A DNA stretch of 64,000 nucleotides from Leptolyngbya boryana PCC 6306 (GCF_000353285.1 NZ_KB731324.1:6041018-6105017), one strand, 5' to 3'; positions 8,323 to 18,942 are shown, counted from the first letter of the stretch. Numbers and translations are program-made. The notes: a model not told the origin generated them from the letters alone.

Positions 8323-10104
8323 CTAGACTGACAGAGCCGCATCTGTCTGCGTTGCACCACTCGAACCGGAATAAACCAATCCTCGTTGCATATCCAACGT
8401 CACAATTTCACCATCGCGGATGACCCCGGTTGCATTTTTCACACCCACTAACACAGGAATGCCTAACCGCAAGCCAATCACCGCTGCATGGCTCGTGAGG
8501 CTACTATCTTCTGTGACAATCCCTGCCGCTTTGCGAATCGCATCAATATGCTCTGCCGTTGTACTCGGTGCAACTAAAATCTCACCCGAATGAAATTGGT
8601 GGATTTCCCGAATGGTGGAAGCTAACCGGGCGCGACCACTGACTGATCCCTGTCCGATTCCTACACCTTTGCCACGGACTGCTGTGACGACTTCAACTTT
8701 GATTAAATCAGTCGAACCCGCGACCCCCTGAAGTGTTCCAGCCGTGAGAACGACTAGATCTCCTTCAGACACCATGCCTTTTTCTTGTGCCACGTTCAAT
8801 GCCGCTTGGAAGGTCTGACCTGTAGAAGGCAAATCTAGAACGAGTAAAGGTTTTACGCCCCAAACAAGTTGCATCTGCCGTGCTACATCTACGTGCGGCG
8901 TAATTGCCAAAATCGGAGTTCTCGGACGGAATTTTGACACGTTCCGCGCTGTCGCTCCGGTCTTCGTCAGGGACATAATTGCGGCTGCATCTAGCTGCAT
9001 CGCAATATTACCGACCGCTTGACTGATCGCATTCGGAATCGATCGACCTGTATTTTCCAACAGTTTTTGAGAATGCTCTTGCTCGATCCGAATTGCGATC
9101 GTTGCCATTTGCGAAACTGCTTCGATCGGGTATTTCCCAACAGCGGTTTCATTCGACAACATCACTGCATCTGTGCCGTCTAAAATCGCATTCGCCACGT
9201 CCGAAATTTCTGCACGAGTCGGGCGAGGACTGCTCACCATACTGTCAAGCATTTGAGTCGCAGTAATCACCGGAATCCCTAAACGATTCGCCGTTTTGAT
9301 CAACCGCTTTTGCAAAATCGGCACATCTTCAGCCGGAAGTTCAACGCCCAAATCGCCCCGCGCGACCATGACTCCATCTGAGATCGAGAGAATCGCTTCC
9401 ATTTGCTCGATCGCTTCGTGCTTTTCGATCTTCACAATTACTGGAACAGACTTACCTGCACTGGCGATCAGTTCTTTGATCTCCAAAACATCTTGAGGAT
9501 TGCGCACAAAGCTCAATGCCACCCAATCCACACCTTGATCCAAGCCAAAGACCAAATCTTTGCGGTCTTTATCGGTTAAAGCTTTGATCGAGAGGTAAAC
9601 GCCAGGGAAATTCACCCCTTTGTTGTTAGAAAGCGGACCACCGACAACGACTCGACAATGCAGCGATCGATCAGCTTGATCGACTTTTTCTACCTTCATT
9701 TCGACTCTGCCATCATCAAGCAGAATCGTTGCGCCTTCAGGAACTTCTTCGGAGAGCTGATCATAAGTGACTGAGCTAATCTCTTGAGTTCCGGGAACGG
9801 TGCGACTGGTGAGGATGAAGGGATCGCCTTTTTTCAGCGTAATTGGACCATTCTCGAAGCGCCCAAGTCGAATCTTTGGTCCTTGTAAGTCCTGTAAAAT
9901 CCCGACGGGCTGATTCAATTCAAAGGAAATCTGCCGAATTAAGCGAATGCTTCGGAGATGGTCATCGTGCGTTCCGTGGGAAAAGTTGAGGCGGAGTGTT
10001 GTTGCACCCGCTTCAATGAGGTCGCGCAAGACTTCGGGACTACTGGTTGCAGGACCGATCGTAGCGACAATTTTAGTTCGACGGTGGGAAGATGGCAGCG
10101 GCAT
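8323..10104 (-). CDS. pyk: Pyruvate kinase with C-terminal phosphohistidine-like domain
   Basis: 593 residues, last step of glycolysis (phosphoenolpyruvate + ADP to pyruvate + ATP), cytoplasmic. The N-terminal TIM barrel carries TKIVATIGPA at the start, the K+/PEP site LRLNFSHG (residues about 38-45), the metal-site region VMVARGDLGVELP (about 245-257) and ATQMLDSM. The allosteric C domain is followed by an extra module of about 110 residues ending in the PEP-utiliser motif TEDSSLTSHAAVIGLRLGIP (about 536-555), with the mobile-domain histidine in TSHA. This extra domain explains the length above the usual 470-480 residues and is common in cyanobacterial and Bacillus-type enzymes. Monocistronic; the ATG at 10104 precedes the conserved barrel entry by about 10 residues. 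No oddities. Confidence 0.97.
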   Translation of the reverse strand: MPLPSSHRRTKIVATIGPATSSPEVLRDLIEAGATTLRLNFSHGTHDDHLRSIRLIRQISFELNQPVGILQDLQGPKIRLGRFENGPITLKKGDPFILTSRTVPGTQEISSVTYDQLSEEVPEGATILLDDGRVEMKVEKVDQADRSLHCRVVVGGPLSNNKGVNFPGVYLSIKALTDKDRKDLVFGLDQGVDWVALSFVRNPQDVLEIKELIASAGKSVPVIVKIEKHEAIEQMEAILSISDGVMVARGDLGVELPAEDVPILQKRLIKTANRLGIPVITATQMLDSMVSSPRPTRAEISDVANAILDGTDAVMLSNETAVGKYPIEAVSQMATIAIRIEQEHSQKLLENTGRSIPNAISQAVGNIAMQLDAAAIMSLTKTGATARNVSKFRPRTPILAITPHVDVARQMQLVWGVKPLLVLDLPSTGQTFQAALNVAQEKGMVSEGDLVVLTAGTLQGVAGSTDLIKVEVVTAVRGKGVGIGQGSVSGRARLASTIREIHQFHSGEILVAPSTTAEHIDAIRKAAGIVTEDSSLTSHAAVIGLRLGIPVLVGVKNATGVIRDGEIVTLDMQRGLVYSGSSGATQTDAALSV

Positions 10105-10515
10105 GTACGGTGAACAACTCTATAGACGATCAAATAAACCAAACCTGCTTTCTCCGTTCGTCGAAAAGCAGTAAGACCCAGGACGTTCAAAATGCTGATC
10201 TAGGGCACTTGGGATACTACCACGTTTAGGTCGATCTCAAAATGGCATCCAGACAGAGATTGACGAAGACTTTAAGCAAAATGTTACACAAGGCACAGAC
10301 AATTGCTTACAAAACATATTGTTGGTCGCGTTCAGCCTGACAACTCATGAATAAACTAAAACAATTGCAATCAAAGAAAAAGAGAAGCAAAAGATCGAAA
10401 CCTCAAATCTACGGATCACTTCATCGTTAAAATGGTTACGATTTATAACTCGTCTTAATCCTTAAACGAACTTCGAAAAGTTTTATTCTGTCCCCTTGCC
10501 CATTTTTCTTGACCA
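10105..10515. other. Divergent promoter region between pyk and debranching enzyme
   Basis: About 410 bases, AT-rich in the centre. It must contain the promoters of both divergent carbon-metabolism genes, but no good -35/-10 pair with 16-18 base spacing was found. No RNA gene or repeat was recognised. Small frames that extend here from pyk are antisense shadows. Confidence 0.5.
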
Positions 10516-12780
10516 ATGTCAGAAATCATTGAAATCGACGGTAAAAAGTTTGTTCCGGCTGAAGAGTTGCCCATTCCAGAGTGGGCTTCTGTGTTGAATG
10601 AGCGCCCCCAACCCATTTTGACGCTCAAAGATGATGATCTGTTTCTACTCACGGATACGTTTGGCAACATTGGCGGCTCCTCAGATGAGGGACGCAGTAG
10701 CGGTTTAGGATTGTTTTGTCATGATACGCGCTTTCTGAATCGGTTAGAGTTTCAGATCGATGGTCGCCCTCCCATTTTGCTGAGCAGCACGGCAGAAAAA
10801 GGATTTGTACTATCTGTGCTGTGTACGAATCCTCGCATTGACGATCGCATTCCTGCTGAAACGATCGGGATCAAACGCGAATTGGTGCTAAATGGAGGAC
10901 TCTTTGAGGAGATCGAGATCGCGAACTATAGTACCGAACCGATTGAGTTTGAATTAAGTCTTAGCTTTGATGCAGACTTTATTGATTTGTTTGAGGTACG
11001 GGGCTTTGATCGATCTCAACGCGGCACTCTGCTTCGACATTTACCCGTCGAGATGACCAAACCTGTTGAAGAAGTTGAGTCAGATCCGGATTCGTTTGAA
11101 GCGCCAGAAACGGCTCAGGTTGAACTGACTCTGGCATATCAAGGGTTAGATGGCTCGGTTTTAGAATCCCGAATCGACTTCGTGCATCATCAGCCGCACT
11201 TTCTCAAAGGCTATACCGCCCTATGGCAACTCAAATTGCAGCCGCATGAGACTCAGAAATTTGGCTACCGCTTGCAGCCTTTGAGTAACGGTCGTCCGGT
11301 TTCGAGAGTCAGCACGCCGATGACGCTTTCCCAAGCCAAAGCGGCAGAACTTTCCGAGGAGCAACATTGGCGGCAGCAGGTGACGCAGATTCGATCGGAC
11401 AAAAACACCTTCAACCGCGTGATCGAACGAGCCGAGCAAGATGTGTACTTGCTCAGACAAACATTTGGCAGAAATAAAGCGTTATCGGCTGGCGTTCCGT
11501 GGTTTTCGACTTTGTTTGGACGTGATTCAATCATTGCTGCTTCTCAGACGTTACTCCTTGATCCCCAAATTGCGAAAGAAACGCTAGCAATTTTGGCGCA
11601 CTATCAAGGCAAAGCGGATGATGAATGGCGCGAGGAGCAACCCGGAAAAATTCTGCATGAGATTCGATTTGGTGAAATGGCGCGCTGTCAGGAGATTCCG
11701 CATACTCCTTACTATGGAACGGTGGATGCCACACCGTTATGGTTAATGTTGTACGCAGAGTATTTCTCCTGGACAGCAGACTATGAGACGCTCGATCGCT
11801 TATGGAATTCTGCACTAGCTGCGATGGATTGGATCGATCGCAATATGCGAGAAACGGGCTATCTTGCTTATCACCGCACGTCAAAGCGAGGGCTGGACAA
11901 TCAAGGCTGGAAAGATTCGGGGAATTGTATTGTCGATCGTAAAGGTAGACTCGCTCAAGGTGCGATTACGCTTTGCGAGGTTCAAGGCTATGTGTATTCT
12001 GCGAAAGTTCGGCTGAGCCACATTGCCCGGATGAAGAAGCGGATTGATCTTGCCGATCGCTGGGATGAGGAAGCAAGAGATCTGAAAGTTCGATTCAATC
12101 GCGATTTCTGGATGGAAGATCAAGATTTCTGTGCTTTGGCATTAGATGGCGATGGCAATCCAGTCGATAGTATTACCTCAAATCCAGGGCACTGTTTGAG
12201 CTTAGGCATTTTCACGCCGGAGAAAGCTTACAGTGTGGCGGAACGGTTACGTGCGCCGGATATGTTCAATGGTTGGGGCATTCGGACATTGAGTAGTTTG
12301 TCGCCTGCTTATAATCCGATGGGCTATCACGTTGGCTCAGTGTGGCCTCATGACAATGCTTTAATTGCGATCGGGCTACGTTCGCTTGGGTTAATTGACC
12401 AAGCGTTAGAACTGTGTAAAGGCTTGCTCGATATGACGCGCTATCAGCCGTATCAACGTCCGCCGGAATTGTTCTGCGGCTACGATCGCACAGATGATAA
12501 TGAGCCAGTTCAATATCCAGTGGCTTGTACACCGCAAGCGTGGGCGACAGGAAGCATTTTTCAATTGGTGCATATGATTGTGAACTTGGTTCCAGACGCG
12601 CCTGGGAACTGTTTGCGAGTGATTGATCCGGCTTTGCCAGAGTCGATTAATTCGCTGTCGTTGCAGAACTTAAGGGTGGGTCCAACATTGTTGGATCTCG
12701 AATTTGAGCGATCGGGGTCTTCTACGTCTTGTCGGGTGTCGAAGAAACGAGGGAATTTGCGCGTGGTAATTGAGGCTTAA
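10516..12780 (+). CDS. Amylo-alpha-1,6-glucosidase (glycogen debranching enzyme family)
   Basis: 754 residues. The N-terminal beta-rich domain (about 30-270) begins LTLKDDDLFLLTDTFGNI and contains GLGLFCHDTRFL, characteristic of the GDE_N_bis family. Residues about 300-745 form an (alpha/alpha)6 barrel of the GH133/GDE C type with GVPWFSTLFGRDSI, ATPLWLMLY, WKDSGNCI and GYHVGSVWPHDNALIA, the last being the conserved catalytic-side motif. Family members hydrolyse alpha-1,6 branches, although some bacterial relatives act on other glucosides. With divergent pyruvate kinase and phosphofructokinase about 4 kb away it fits glycogen turnover. Cytoplasmic: no signal peptide. Its ATG lies right after a CTTGACCA stretch with no obvious Shine-Dalgarno sequence. 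Glucosylglycerate-type specificity cannot be excluded. Confidence 0.9.
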   Translation: MSEIIEIDGKKFVPAEELPIPEWASVLNERPQPILTLKDDDLFLLTDTFGNIGGSSDEGRSSGLGLFCHDTRFLNRLEFQIDGRPPILLSSTAEKGFVLSVLCTNPRIDDRIPAETIGIKRELVLNGGLFEEIEIANYSTEPIEFELSLSFDADFIDLFEVRGFDRSQRGTLLRHLPVEMTKPVEEVESDPDSFEAPETAQVELTLAYQGLDGSVLESRIDFVHHQPHFLKGYTALWQLKLQPHETQKFGYRLQPLSNGRPVSRVSTPMTLSQAKAAELSEEQHWRQQVTQIRSDKNTFNRVIERAEQDVYLLRQTFGRNKALSAGVPWFSTLFGRDSIIAASQTLLLDPQIAKETLAILAHYQGKADDEWREEQPGKILHEIRFGEMARCQEIPHTPYYGTVDATPLWLMLYAEYFSWTADYETLDRLWNSALAAMDWIDRNMRETGYLAYHRTSKRGLDNQGWKDSGNCIVDRKGRLAQGAITLCEVQGYVYSAKVRLSHIARMKKRIDLADRWDEEARDLKVRFNRDFWMEDQDFCALALDGDGNPVDSITSNPGHCLSLGIFTPEKAYSVAERLRAPDMFNGWGIRTLSSLSPAYNPMGYHVGSVWPHDNALIAIGLRSLGLIDQALELCKGLLDMTRYQPYQRPPELFCGYDRTDDNEPVQYPVACTPQAWATGSIFQLVHMIVNLVPDAPGNCLRVIDPALPESINSLSLQNLRVGPTLLDLEFERSGSSTSCRVSKKRGNLRVVIEA

Positions 12781-12901
12781 CGTCAATTCGATGAGGGGTG
12801 CTATCTCAAGAGATTCGCGCCCCTCAATTCCCAAATTTGCGGAATTTAGATCTCAGCGATAGTAGATGCCTTCGGCATCATTTTGTCGAATTTCCATCAA
12901 A

Positions 12902-14194
12902 TTAGAACAATGTTTTCAGCACTAATTTGGGATGAAACACAATACTCGGAGGCTTCAGCATATGTGCCATTTGTAAAAAAGCCAAATGTACCTCAACATC
13001 TTTTTGTGCAGTAGCCATCAATCGATCGAGATAAACCTGGAATAATTTTGCTCCCGATTTCGGTGCGATCGCTCCTTTCGTAGTTGGAAATTTAGAATCA
13101 GATCCGGTTGCTAGTGACCAAGCAAAAGCATTACTGCGAGCCAGTTGCTTTTGAAAATTTGGTTTCTGCGATTTTGCTAACCATTGTTGTAAAACCAGCG
13201 AGGCTAATGCACTTACGGTCATGCCTTGTCCATAGATGGGACAAAGCGCGCAGACCGCATCTCCGATCGCAATTAACCCTTCTGGCATCGCAATTTTTTC
13301 GTAGTGATACAGTCGATTCATTGTGGCACGATGGGCTTGAATATCAGACACGGGTTCTGCTTGCGCGATCGCTTCATAGAAAGCAGGATGATCTAAACTT
13401 TGAGCAAATTGTAAAAAGCCTTGTTCCTCGATCGGCGGATAATCATGTGCATATCCTCCCAAGGTAGCAATCCATTGATCATTTTCCACTTGAGCTAAAT
13501 ATCCCAAACGAGTTTGATCAGGGGGGACTTGGCTAATCAGCAAAACCCTACCATCCGGCTGAAACTGAGAGGGAATGCGATATCGACGAGTTGTATAGCC
13601 TAATCCTGGATCAATCACAGTTATAGGAGGTGGAGTGATTCCAAGAGTTTCTAACCATTGAGGAACGTGGGTACTTCGACCACTAGCATCCACAACAAGT
13701 TGGGCAGTAAGCTCGCCGTTTGGAAGTTTGACACCTTGAATTACAGTCTGATTGAGCAACAATCCAATCACTCGTTGCCCTGGTAAAAAATCAATATTGG
13801 CAATTTTACTCACTTGTTGTCGAATTATGCTTTCGAGCAATGGGCGGGTACAAGTGTAAGATTCTAGCCCAACGGGTGTTTCGGTTGTTGGTGACCAGCG
13901 ACCCGCTTGAAAGTACAAGAAGTCTTTTCCCCAATCAAACGGAATGGCTCCAGCCGTTGCAAGTGCATCGTCAATGCCAGGAAAGAGTGCTTCTAAGATT
14001 CGGTAGCCTTTGGTAAATAGAACATGCGGTTGAACAGATTGCGGTACGCCTCGTCGCGGTTCAGCCGTCAGGGGGAGCTGATCGCGATCGACGATCGTCA
14101 CTTGATGAAAATATTCGGATAGCACACGCGCCGCAAGCAATCCAGCAATACTGCCACCAATGACGATCGCATGTTGATTCTGTTGGATAGGCAT
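12902..14194 (-). CDS. FAD-dependent oxidoreductase (aromatic-hydroxylase-like flavoprotein)
   Basis: 430 residues. A Rossmann dinucleotide fold begins at residue 10 with IVIGGSIAGLLAARVL (a GGSxAG variant of GxGxxG) and ends with an acidic D-R after strand 2 (VTIVDRDQLP). The second FAD motif LIAIGDAVCALCPIYGQGM (about residues 310-330) is of the GD(A/S) type seen in PHBH/UbiH-like monooxygenases and geranylgeranyl reductases. LVVDASGRST around 165-175 is the third typical motif. No membrane segment or signal peptide. Single gene, downstream and convergent with the debranching enzyme. The substrate cannot be deduced. Confidence 0.8.
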   Translation of the reverse strand: MPIQQNQHAIVIGGSIAGLLAARVLSEYFHQVTIVDRDQLPLTAEPRRGVPQSVQPHVLFTKGYRILEALFPGIDDALATAGAIPFDWGKDFLYFQAGRWSPTTETPVGLESYTCTRPLLESIIRQQVSKIANIDFLPGQRVIGLLLNQTVIQGVKLPNGELTAQLVVDASGRSTHVPQWLETLGITPPPITVIDPGLGYTTRRYRIPSQFQPDGRVLLISQVPPDQTRLGYLAQVENDQWIATLGGYAHDYPPIEEQGFLQFAQSLDHPAFYEAIAQAEPVSDIQAHRATMNRLYHYEKIAMPEGLIAIGDAVCALCPIYGQGMTVSALASLVLQQWLAKSQKPNFQKQLARSNAFAWSLATGSDSKFPTTKGAIAPKSGAKLFQVYLDRLMATAQKDVEVHLAFLQMAHMLKPPSIVFHPKLVLKTLF

Positions 14195-14264
14195 AGATTT
14201 GATGGGAGCAACTCAATCCCGACGATAACGATTCGAGGGTTGAATTGCAAGGTTAACCGGATCG

Positions 14265-16403
14265 CTAGGATTTGACGATCGCGCCAAAATCCGCCAGCGA
14301 TCGCGCATGATTTCGCAAAATCCCCAACAAATTCAAACGATTTTGCTTGATGTCTGGATTAGAATCCATCACCAACACGCTATCTTCTCCATCAAAAAAG
14401 GCACTCACGGTTGGAGCAATCTGACTTAAAGCCTCTACGAGCTTCGTGTAATCCGTCTTGCCTTGCAGGGTTTGATTCAACTGTTGCAGGGCAGTAAAGA
14501 AAGCTTTCTCAGAATTCTTTTCAAACAGTTCAGAACGAATGACGGGAACGGGATCAAGCTGTTGTCGATCTAATGTGCCTTGAACGGCGAGTCGAGACGC
14601 ACGATTCACGGTTTCGTAAATGGTTGCTAGACGCTGATCATTGCGAATCGTCTGTAAGAAATTCGCGCGATCGCGGACATCTAATAAGTTCTGCAATGCC
14701 CGCGCTGCGTAGTCTGGGTCATTCTCACCCAACACAGCATTTACTAAGTCATAGTCAATTTTTTCGTCTTTCAGCAATGTTTCAACGCGCTGTAAGAAAA
14801 AGTCTTTCAACTGCTTGAGCAAATCAGCCGTCGCTAATTTCTGGACTTGCGCGTAGTTTTCACTAAAACCCTTAACTAACTGTTCTAAAAGTAAATTGAG
14901 ATCCAGCTTTAAGTTTGCTGCCCAAGTAATGTTGACGATCGCGGTTGCTGCTCGTCTCAGAGCAAATGGATCAGACGATCCAGACGGGATTAATCCCAAT
15001 CCAAAAATGCTGACTAAGGTATCTAAGCGATCGCTAATTCCGACAATCTGACCTGCTAAAGATTGCGGCAAATCATCGCCTGCACCTCTGGGCAAATAAT
15101 GTTCATAAATCGCATTCGCAACCGTTTCGGACTGACCTCCTGCGATCGCGTATTTCTGTCCCATCACCCCTTGAAGCTCTGGGAATTCGCCTACCATTTG
15201 AGTCACGAGATCAGCTTTGCATAAGAGTGCTGCTTGTTCAATTTCAGTGCGATCCCCAACTTGTAACTGAGTGCAAATCTGACCTGCGATCGCCACAATG
15301 CGATCGACTTTTGCACGGACTGATCCCAAATCCGCTTGGAATGTCACTGTTTCGAGCTTGGGTAAATAGGCTTCCAGAGGAATTTTACGATCGGCATCAA
15401 AGAAGAACTTCCCATCGGACAACCGCGCCCGAATCACTCGCTCATTTCCGGATGCAATGATTGCTGCTTTTTGAGGATCGCCATTGGATGCCGTAATAAA
15501 GTTCGGCAATAGTTCAGAACTGCCTGCTTTCTGCACCGGGAAATACCGCTGATGGCTTTCCATTTCGGTTGTGATTACTTCCGCCGGAAGTTCTAAAAAT
15601 TCTGCATCAAACTTGCCCACAACCGCTGAAGGATACTCGACTAAGTTCGTCACCTCGAGCAGCAAATCAGCATCGATAATGGCAACTCCATTCAACTGTT
15701 TTGCTGCTGCTTCGACTTGCTGTTTAATTACAATCTGACGCTGTTCGGGATCAACTTCAACGAATGCAGATTTCAAGGTTGAAACATAAGATTCTGGATT
15801 CGGAATTGAAACCGGATCAGGATGTAAAACGCGATGACCCCAAGAAATGCGATCGCTCTTGTATGCAATCGAATTACTCGTAATCTCGATCGGTAAAACA
15901 TCGCCATCAAGCAACGTGACCAACCAGCGAATCGGTCGAGAAAAGCGCAAATCGCCATCTCCCCAACGCATAAAGCGTTTTCCTTCCAATTGTGTGATCC
16001 ATTGCGGAATTAATTCCGTTAGGATTTGCGCGATCGCTCTGCCTTTGATTGTTTTTTTGACAAAAATGAATTCGCCTTTCTCGGTTGGACGAATTTCAAA
16101 ATCCGCGATCGAGACTCCTTGTTTTTGGGCAAATCCTTCGGCTGCCTTGGTGGGCTGTCCATCCTTGAAAGCTGCTTGTGCAGGCGGTCCTTTGACTTCT
16201 TCTTCTTGATCCGGCTGTTGAGCAGGCAACCCTTGAATGACGATCGCTAATCGTCGCGGCGTTCCATAAAACTGAATCGCGTCAGTCGTCAAATTTAACT
16301 CCGCTAATTGTTTCGGAATCCGCGATCGCCATTGTGACAACGCTTCATCGACAAAACTTGCGGGTAGTTCTTCAGTTCCAACTTCTAGTAAAAATGACGG
16401 CAT
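14265..16403 (-). CDS. glyS: Glycyl-tRNA synthetase beta subunit
   Basis: 712 residues, within the usual 690-720 for the beta subunit of the alpha2beta2 bacterial glycyl-tRNA synthetase. The N-terminus [19 protein letters not shown] is the signature of the family. Further landmarks are RSIRW-like [15 protein letters not shown] (about 150-165), ESHQRYFP, the HD-type core [20 protein letters not shown] (about 395-415) and the C-terminal anticodon-binding region with [20 protein letters not shown]. The alpha subunit gene (glyQ) is not in this window. Separated by 70 bases from the flavoprotein start and divergent from pfkA. Confidence 0.97.
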   Translation of the reverse strand: MPSFLLEVGTEELPASFVDEALSQWRSRIPKQLAELNLTTDAIQFYGTPRRLAIVIQGLPAQQPDQEEEVKGPPAQAAFKDGQPTKAAEGFAQKQGVSIADFEIRPTEKGEFIFVKKTIKGRAIAQILTELIPQWITQLEGKRFMRWGDGDLRFSRPIRWLVTLLDGDVLPIEITSNSIAYKSDRISWGHRVLHPDPVSIPNPESYVSTLKSAFVEVDPEQRQIVIKQQVEAAAKQLNGVAIIDADLLLEVTNLVEYPSAVVGKFDAEFLELPAEVITTEMESHQRYFPVQKAGSSELLPNFITASNGDPQKAAIIASGNERVIRARLSDGKFFFDADRKIPLEAYLPKLETVTFQADLGSVRAKVDRIVAIAGQICTQLQVGDRTEIEQAALLCKADLVTQMVGEFPELQGVMGQKYAIAGGQSETVANAIYEHYLPRGAGDDLPQSLAGQIVGISDRLDTLVSIFGLGLIPSGSSDPFALRRAATAIVNITWAANLKLDLNLLLEQLVKGFSENYAQVQKLATADLLKQLKDFFLQRVETLLKDEKIDYDLVNAVLGENDPDYAARALQNLLDVRDRANFLQTIRNDQRLATIYETVNRASRLAVQGTLDRQQLDPVPVIRSELFEKNSEKAFFTALQQLNQTLQGKTDYTKLVEALSQIAPTVSAFFDGEDSVLVMDSNPDIKQNRLNLLGILRNHARSLADFGAIVKS

Positions 16404-16607
16404 GACTGGGGACGATCGAAATGAGCGAATTAATCAATCTCATCAGTTTACCGTGCCACTGCAATCTTCACGCAATTTTCAGTCTGTAACCCGCATCCGA
16501 AGCACATCATGATAAGAACACAGCGATTTTGTTAGGGGAGAAGTTAATCTTCACGAGATCCTCAGATTCTTGATTTAGTCTTCGAGCATCGTGAATTACT
16601 GTCAGAT

Positions 16608-17669
16608 ATGAAGACATTGGAACGACTCGGAATTTTAACCAGTGGAGGAGATTGCCCAGGGTTGAATGCAGTCATCCGGGCGGTCGTCAGCCATGCCGTG
16701 CTCACTTACGGTTGGCATGTTGTGGGGATTCCTTATGCAACCCGAGGCTTGCTCGATCGAGCAATGATGCCACTGAGCTTACACGGCTTAGATTTAAAGG
16801 GAATTGATCCATTGCTGACAATGGGCGGAACGATTCTTGGCAGCATTAACAAAGGAGATACCCTGAGTAGAATCCAGGAAGTTTTAGATGGATATGCTGC
16901 CTTAGAGCTTGATGCGTTGATTGGAATTGGTGGAGATGGGAGTTTAGCGATTCTCAATCAACTCGCAACTCAGGGAAATTGGCAGTTTATTGGCATTCCA
17001 AAAACGATCGATAATGATGTTGCTTGCACTGAACGAGCCATTGGATTCGATACCGCAGTCAATACGATTACAGAAGCACTGACTCGATTAACCTTTACTG
17101 CTGCGAGTCACGATCGCGTCATGATCGTCGAAGTGATGGGACGAGAAGCGGGGCATCTCGCTTTGCATTCTGGAATTGCAGGCGGAGCGGATGTGATTTT
17201 GATTCCTGAAATTTCTTACTCGATCGCACAAGTCTGCCAACATCTTGCCGAATTGCGCGATCGCTGGGGACGAAGATTTGCGATCGTGGTCGTTGCGGAA
17301 GGCGCACATCGGAGTTTAGAAAGCGCAAATCAATCTTGCGAAGCCATAAAATGTGGGATGGGACAATATGTTGCGAATGAAATCGCAACATGTAGCCCTT
17401 ACCCTGTCGATTGCCGAGTCTCGGTGCTAGGGCACATTCAGCGAGGTGGCATTCCTTCAGCACTCGATCGCCTGATCGCAGCTAGCTTGGGCAAAACTGC
17501 CGTCGATTTAATTGCGAATGGAGAGTCGCAAAAAATGGTTGCCTGGCAGAATGGTCATGCTGAAACCGTTCCGCTTGATGCAGTTTTAGCAAAGAGTCCG
17601 TGTTCTGTTGATCCGGCAAGTGATCTGGTACAGACTGCAAGGGCTTTAGGCATCTATACAGGCAAGTAA
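16608..17669 (+). CDS. pfkA: 6-phosphofructokinase
   Basis: 353 residues, cytoplasmic glycolytic enzyme phosphorylating fructose 6-phosphate. Motifs in order: LTSGGDCPGLNAVIR (11-24) at the nucleotide loop, GIGGDGS (107-112) and the catalytic PKTIDNDV (131-138, base Asp135), then MGREAGHLA and LGHIQRGG for sugar phosphate binding. Gly111 after GGD is the residue associated with ATP use. Lys132 in place of the glycine of classic ATP enzymes is shared with pyrophosphate and mixed group III enzymes. Hence the phosphoryl donor is probably ATP but not certain, and the classic allosteric behaviour should not be assumed. Single gene, divergent from glyS by 204 bases; ends 2 bases before the end of the convergent DUF4342 gene. 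Confidence 0.95.
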   Translation: MKTLERLGILTSGGDCPGLNAVIRAVVSHAVLTYGWHVVGIPYATRGLLDRAMMPLSLHGLDLKGIDPLLTMGGTILGSINKGDTLSRIQEVLDGYAALELDALIGIGGDGSLAILNQLATQGNWQFIGIPKTIDNDVACTERAIGFDTAVNTITEALTRLTFTAASHDRVMIVEVMGREAGHLALHSGIAGGADVILIPEISYSIAQVCQHLAELRDRWGRRFAIVVVAEGAHRSLESANQSCEAIKCGMGQYVANEIATCSPYPVDCRVSVLGHIQRGGIPSALDRLIAASLGKTAVDLIANGESQKMVAWQNGHAETVPLDAVLAKSPCSVDPASDLVQTARALGIYTGK

Positions 17670-17671
17670 AG

Positions 17672-18010
17672 CTATTCTTTTTTCTCAATCACGATCGTGA
17701 GATGTGCCACCATTGCCCCAATCACACCGACAGCCGCAATCACCGGAAACAAAGCTGCACTGACAACACCACCGACAACCCCAACCGTGAGTGGAATTTC
17801 GATGAGTGTTCGCTCTTCGTTTTTGAGAATAATCCGGCGAATATTGCCTTGATGAATCAGTTCTCTGACTTTCGCGACTAAAGCATCGCCGCTAATTGTA
17901 AATTCCTCGATCGTTCCTTTCTCTTCAAAGTGAGGTTCAGTTTCTGGAGAAACAACTTCGGTTGGCACTGTTTCGATGACTTCTTTAGGTTCGTCGAGAG
18001 GAGTATTCAT
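17672..18010 (-). CDS. DUF4342 domain protein
   Basis: 112 residues. After an acidic, proline-rich leader (1-30) comes EEFTISGDALVAKVRELIHQGNIRRIILK (about 35-63; helix plus two strands), then TLIEIPLTVGV and a glycine/alanine-rich hydrophobic segment (about 75-105, one or two short membrane-inserting helices) and a charged EKKE tail. The order and the phrase TLIEIPLT match DUF4342 proteins of unknown function, found alone or fused to UBA-like domains. Probably peripheral or membrane-inserted. It lies tail to tail with pfkA with only 2 bases between the stop codons, which leaves no room for a separate terminator. Confidence 0.7.
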   Translation of the reverse strand: MNTPLDEPKEVIETVPTEVVSPETEPHFEEKGTIEEFTISGDALVAKVRELIHQGNIRRIILKNEERTLIEIPLTVGVVGGVVSAALFPVIAAVGVIGAMVAHLTIVIEKKE

Positions 18011-18111
18011 AGATATAGATCTCCATCATGATTGATATCTAAAGCGTAGAGATAAAAGTTGAGGAAGTTGTGAGGGAGGACAGTTTTTCAACGATTCAAA
18101 GCTCTGTAACC

Positions 18112-18942
18112 TCATTGAAATACTGCTTGCTCAAGGGTGACGCGAAAGAATTCAAAGTAGCGATCGCTGCCAATCCACCAGCCTGCACCCATCTGCGAGG
18201 GAATTGTGTAACCGCCAAAGGTCTGTTCTGCTTGGTATTCCCCACCAAAAGGAATCTTGGCATACTGTTTATCTTCGGTTTGATCCCCCCAACGAAGAAA
18301 AGAACTCTTGAGTAATCTGCCCTGGCTATCAATCACAAAAGTCAGAGTAATCGGCTCATTGTCGAGCGTCAGGCTCGCTTGAATTGTGTTGTCATTAATG
18401 ACTTGCCAACTCACACCTCGCTGAGGCAGTAAAGCAGACGGCAACCAGAACAACTCTCCTACAGAGCGCCCAATTGCCGAGCGCATCAGATCAGGACTTT
18501 GAGCATTGACAACAGGAATCACCCCCCAGAGCGAAAACCGCATTCGTCCAGTACTAGCCGTGTAGTAGTCTGCTCCTTGCATCTGGATAATTCCTTGTCT
18601 TGCGTTCGCTTGCCAGACAAATCCTGTAGTAGAAAGCTGTTCTTCTGCTTGGAGAGGCATCCAGTCTTGATTGGGTGCAAGTCGAATTGTACCTTTCATT
18701 GTTAGGTAGACAGCGTTTGCTAGGGGCGTTCCAGGCGCGATCGCATGTAAAAAATATCGCTGTACAGGTTCCGGTTGATCTGCAATTAGGTCTTGGCTAA
18801 ATGGTTCGACTGCGGGTATTTTAGGTTCTAAGGTTTGCCAAATTTGTGCAATCTCTGCATTATTTTTTGCTTGTATGATGAGTAGCGCAATCAATGCGAT
18901 CGCAACTAACGATCCGACAAGGAATAAAATCTTTGCCAGCAT
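18112..18942 (-). CDS. DUF6544-like membrane-anchored protein
   Basis: 276 residues. One N-terminal membrane helix (about 4-24, rich in A/L/I) followed by a soluble domain. Landmarks are QPEPVQRYFLHAIAPGTPLA (about 56-75), a beta-rich section starting VYLTMKGTIRL, VWQANARQG, LWGVIPVVNAQ (about 140-150) and LFWLPSALLPQRGVSW (about 170-185). The succession of these phrases resembles the DUF6544 family as remembered; the family has no assigned biochemical function. The single helix suggests the domain faces the periplasm. It precedes no gene closely (101 bases to DUF4342). Confidence 0.6.
   Translation of the reverse strand: MLAKILFLVGSLVAIALIALLIIQAKNNAEIAQIWQTLEPKIPAVEPFSQDLIADQPEPVQRYFLHAIAPGTPLANAVYLTMKGTIRLAPNQDWMPLQAEEQLSTTGFVWQANARQGIIQMQGADYYTASTGRMRFSLWGVIPVVNAQSPDLMRSAIGRSVGELFWLPSALLPQRGVSWQVINDNTIQASLTLDNEPITLTFVIDSQGRLLKSSFLRWGDQTEDKQYAKIPFGGEYQAEQTFGGYTIPSQMGAGWWIGSDRYFEFFRVTLEQAVFQ

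Noticed and set aside
8196-8423. 75-codon plus-strand frame next to pyk
   Set aside because: Runs antisense into the pyk 3' end and includes the hairpin bases.
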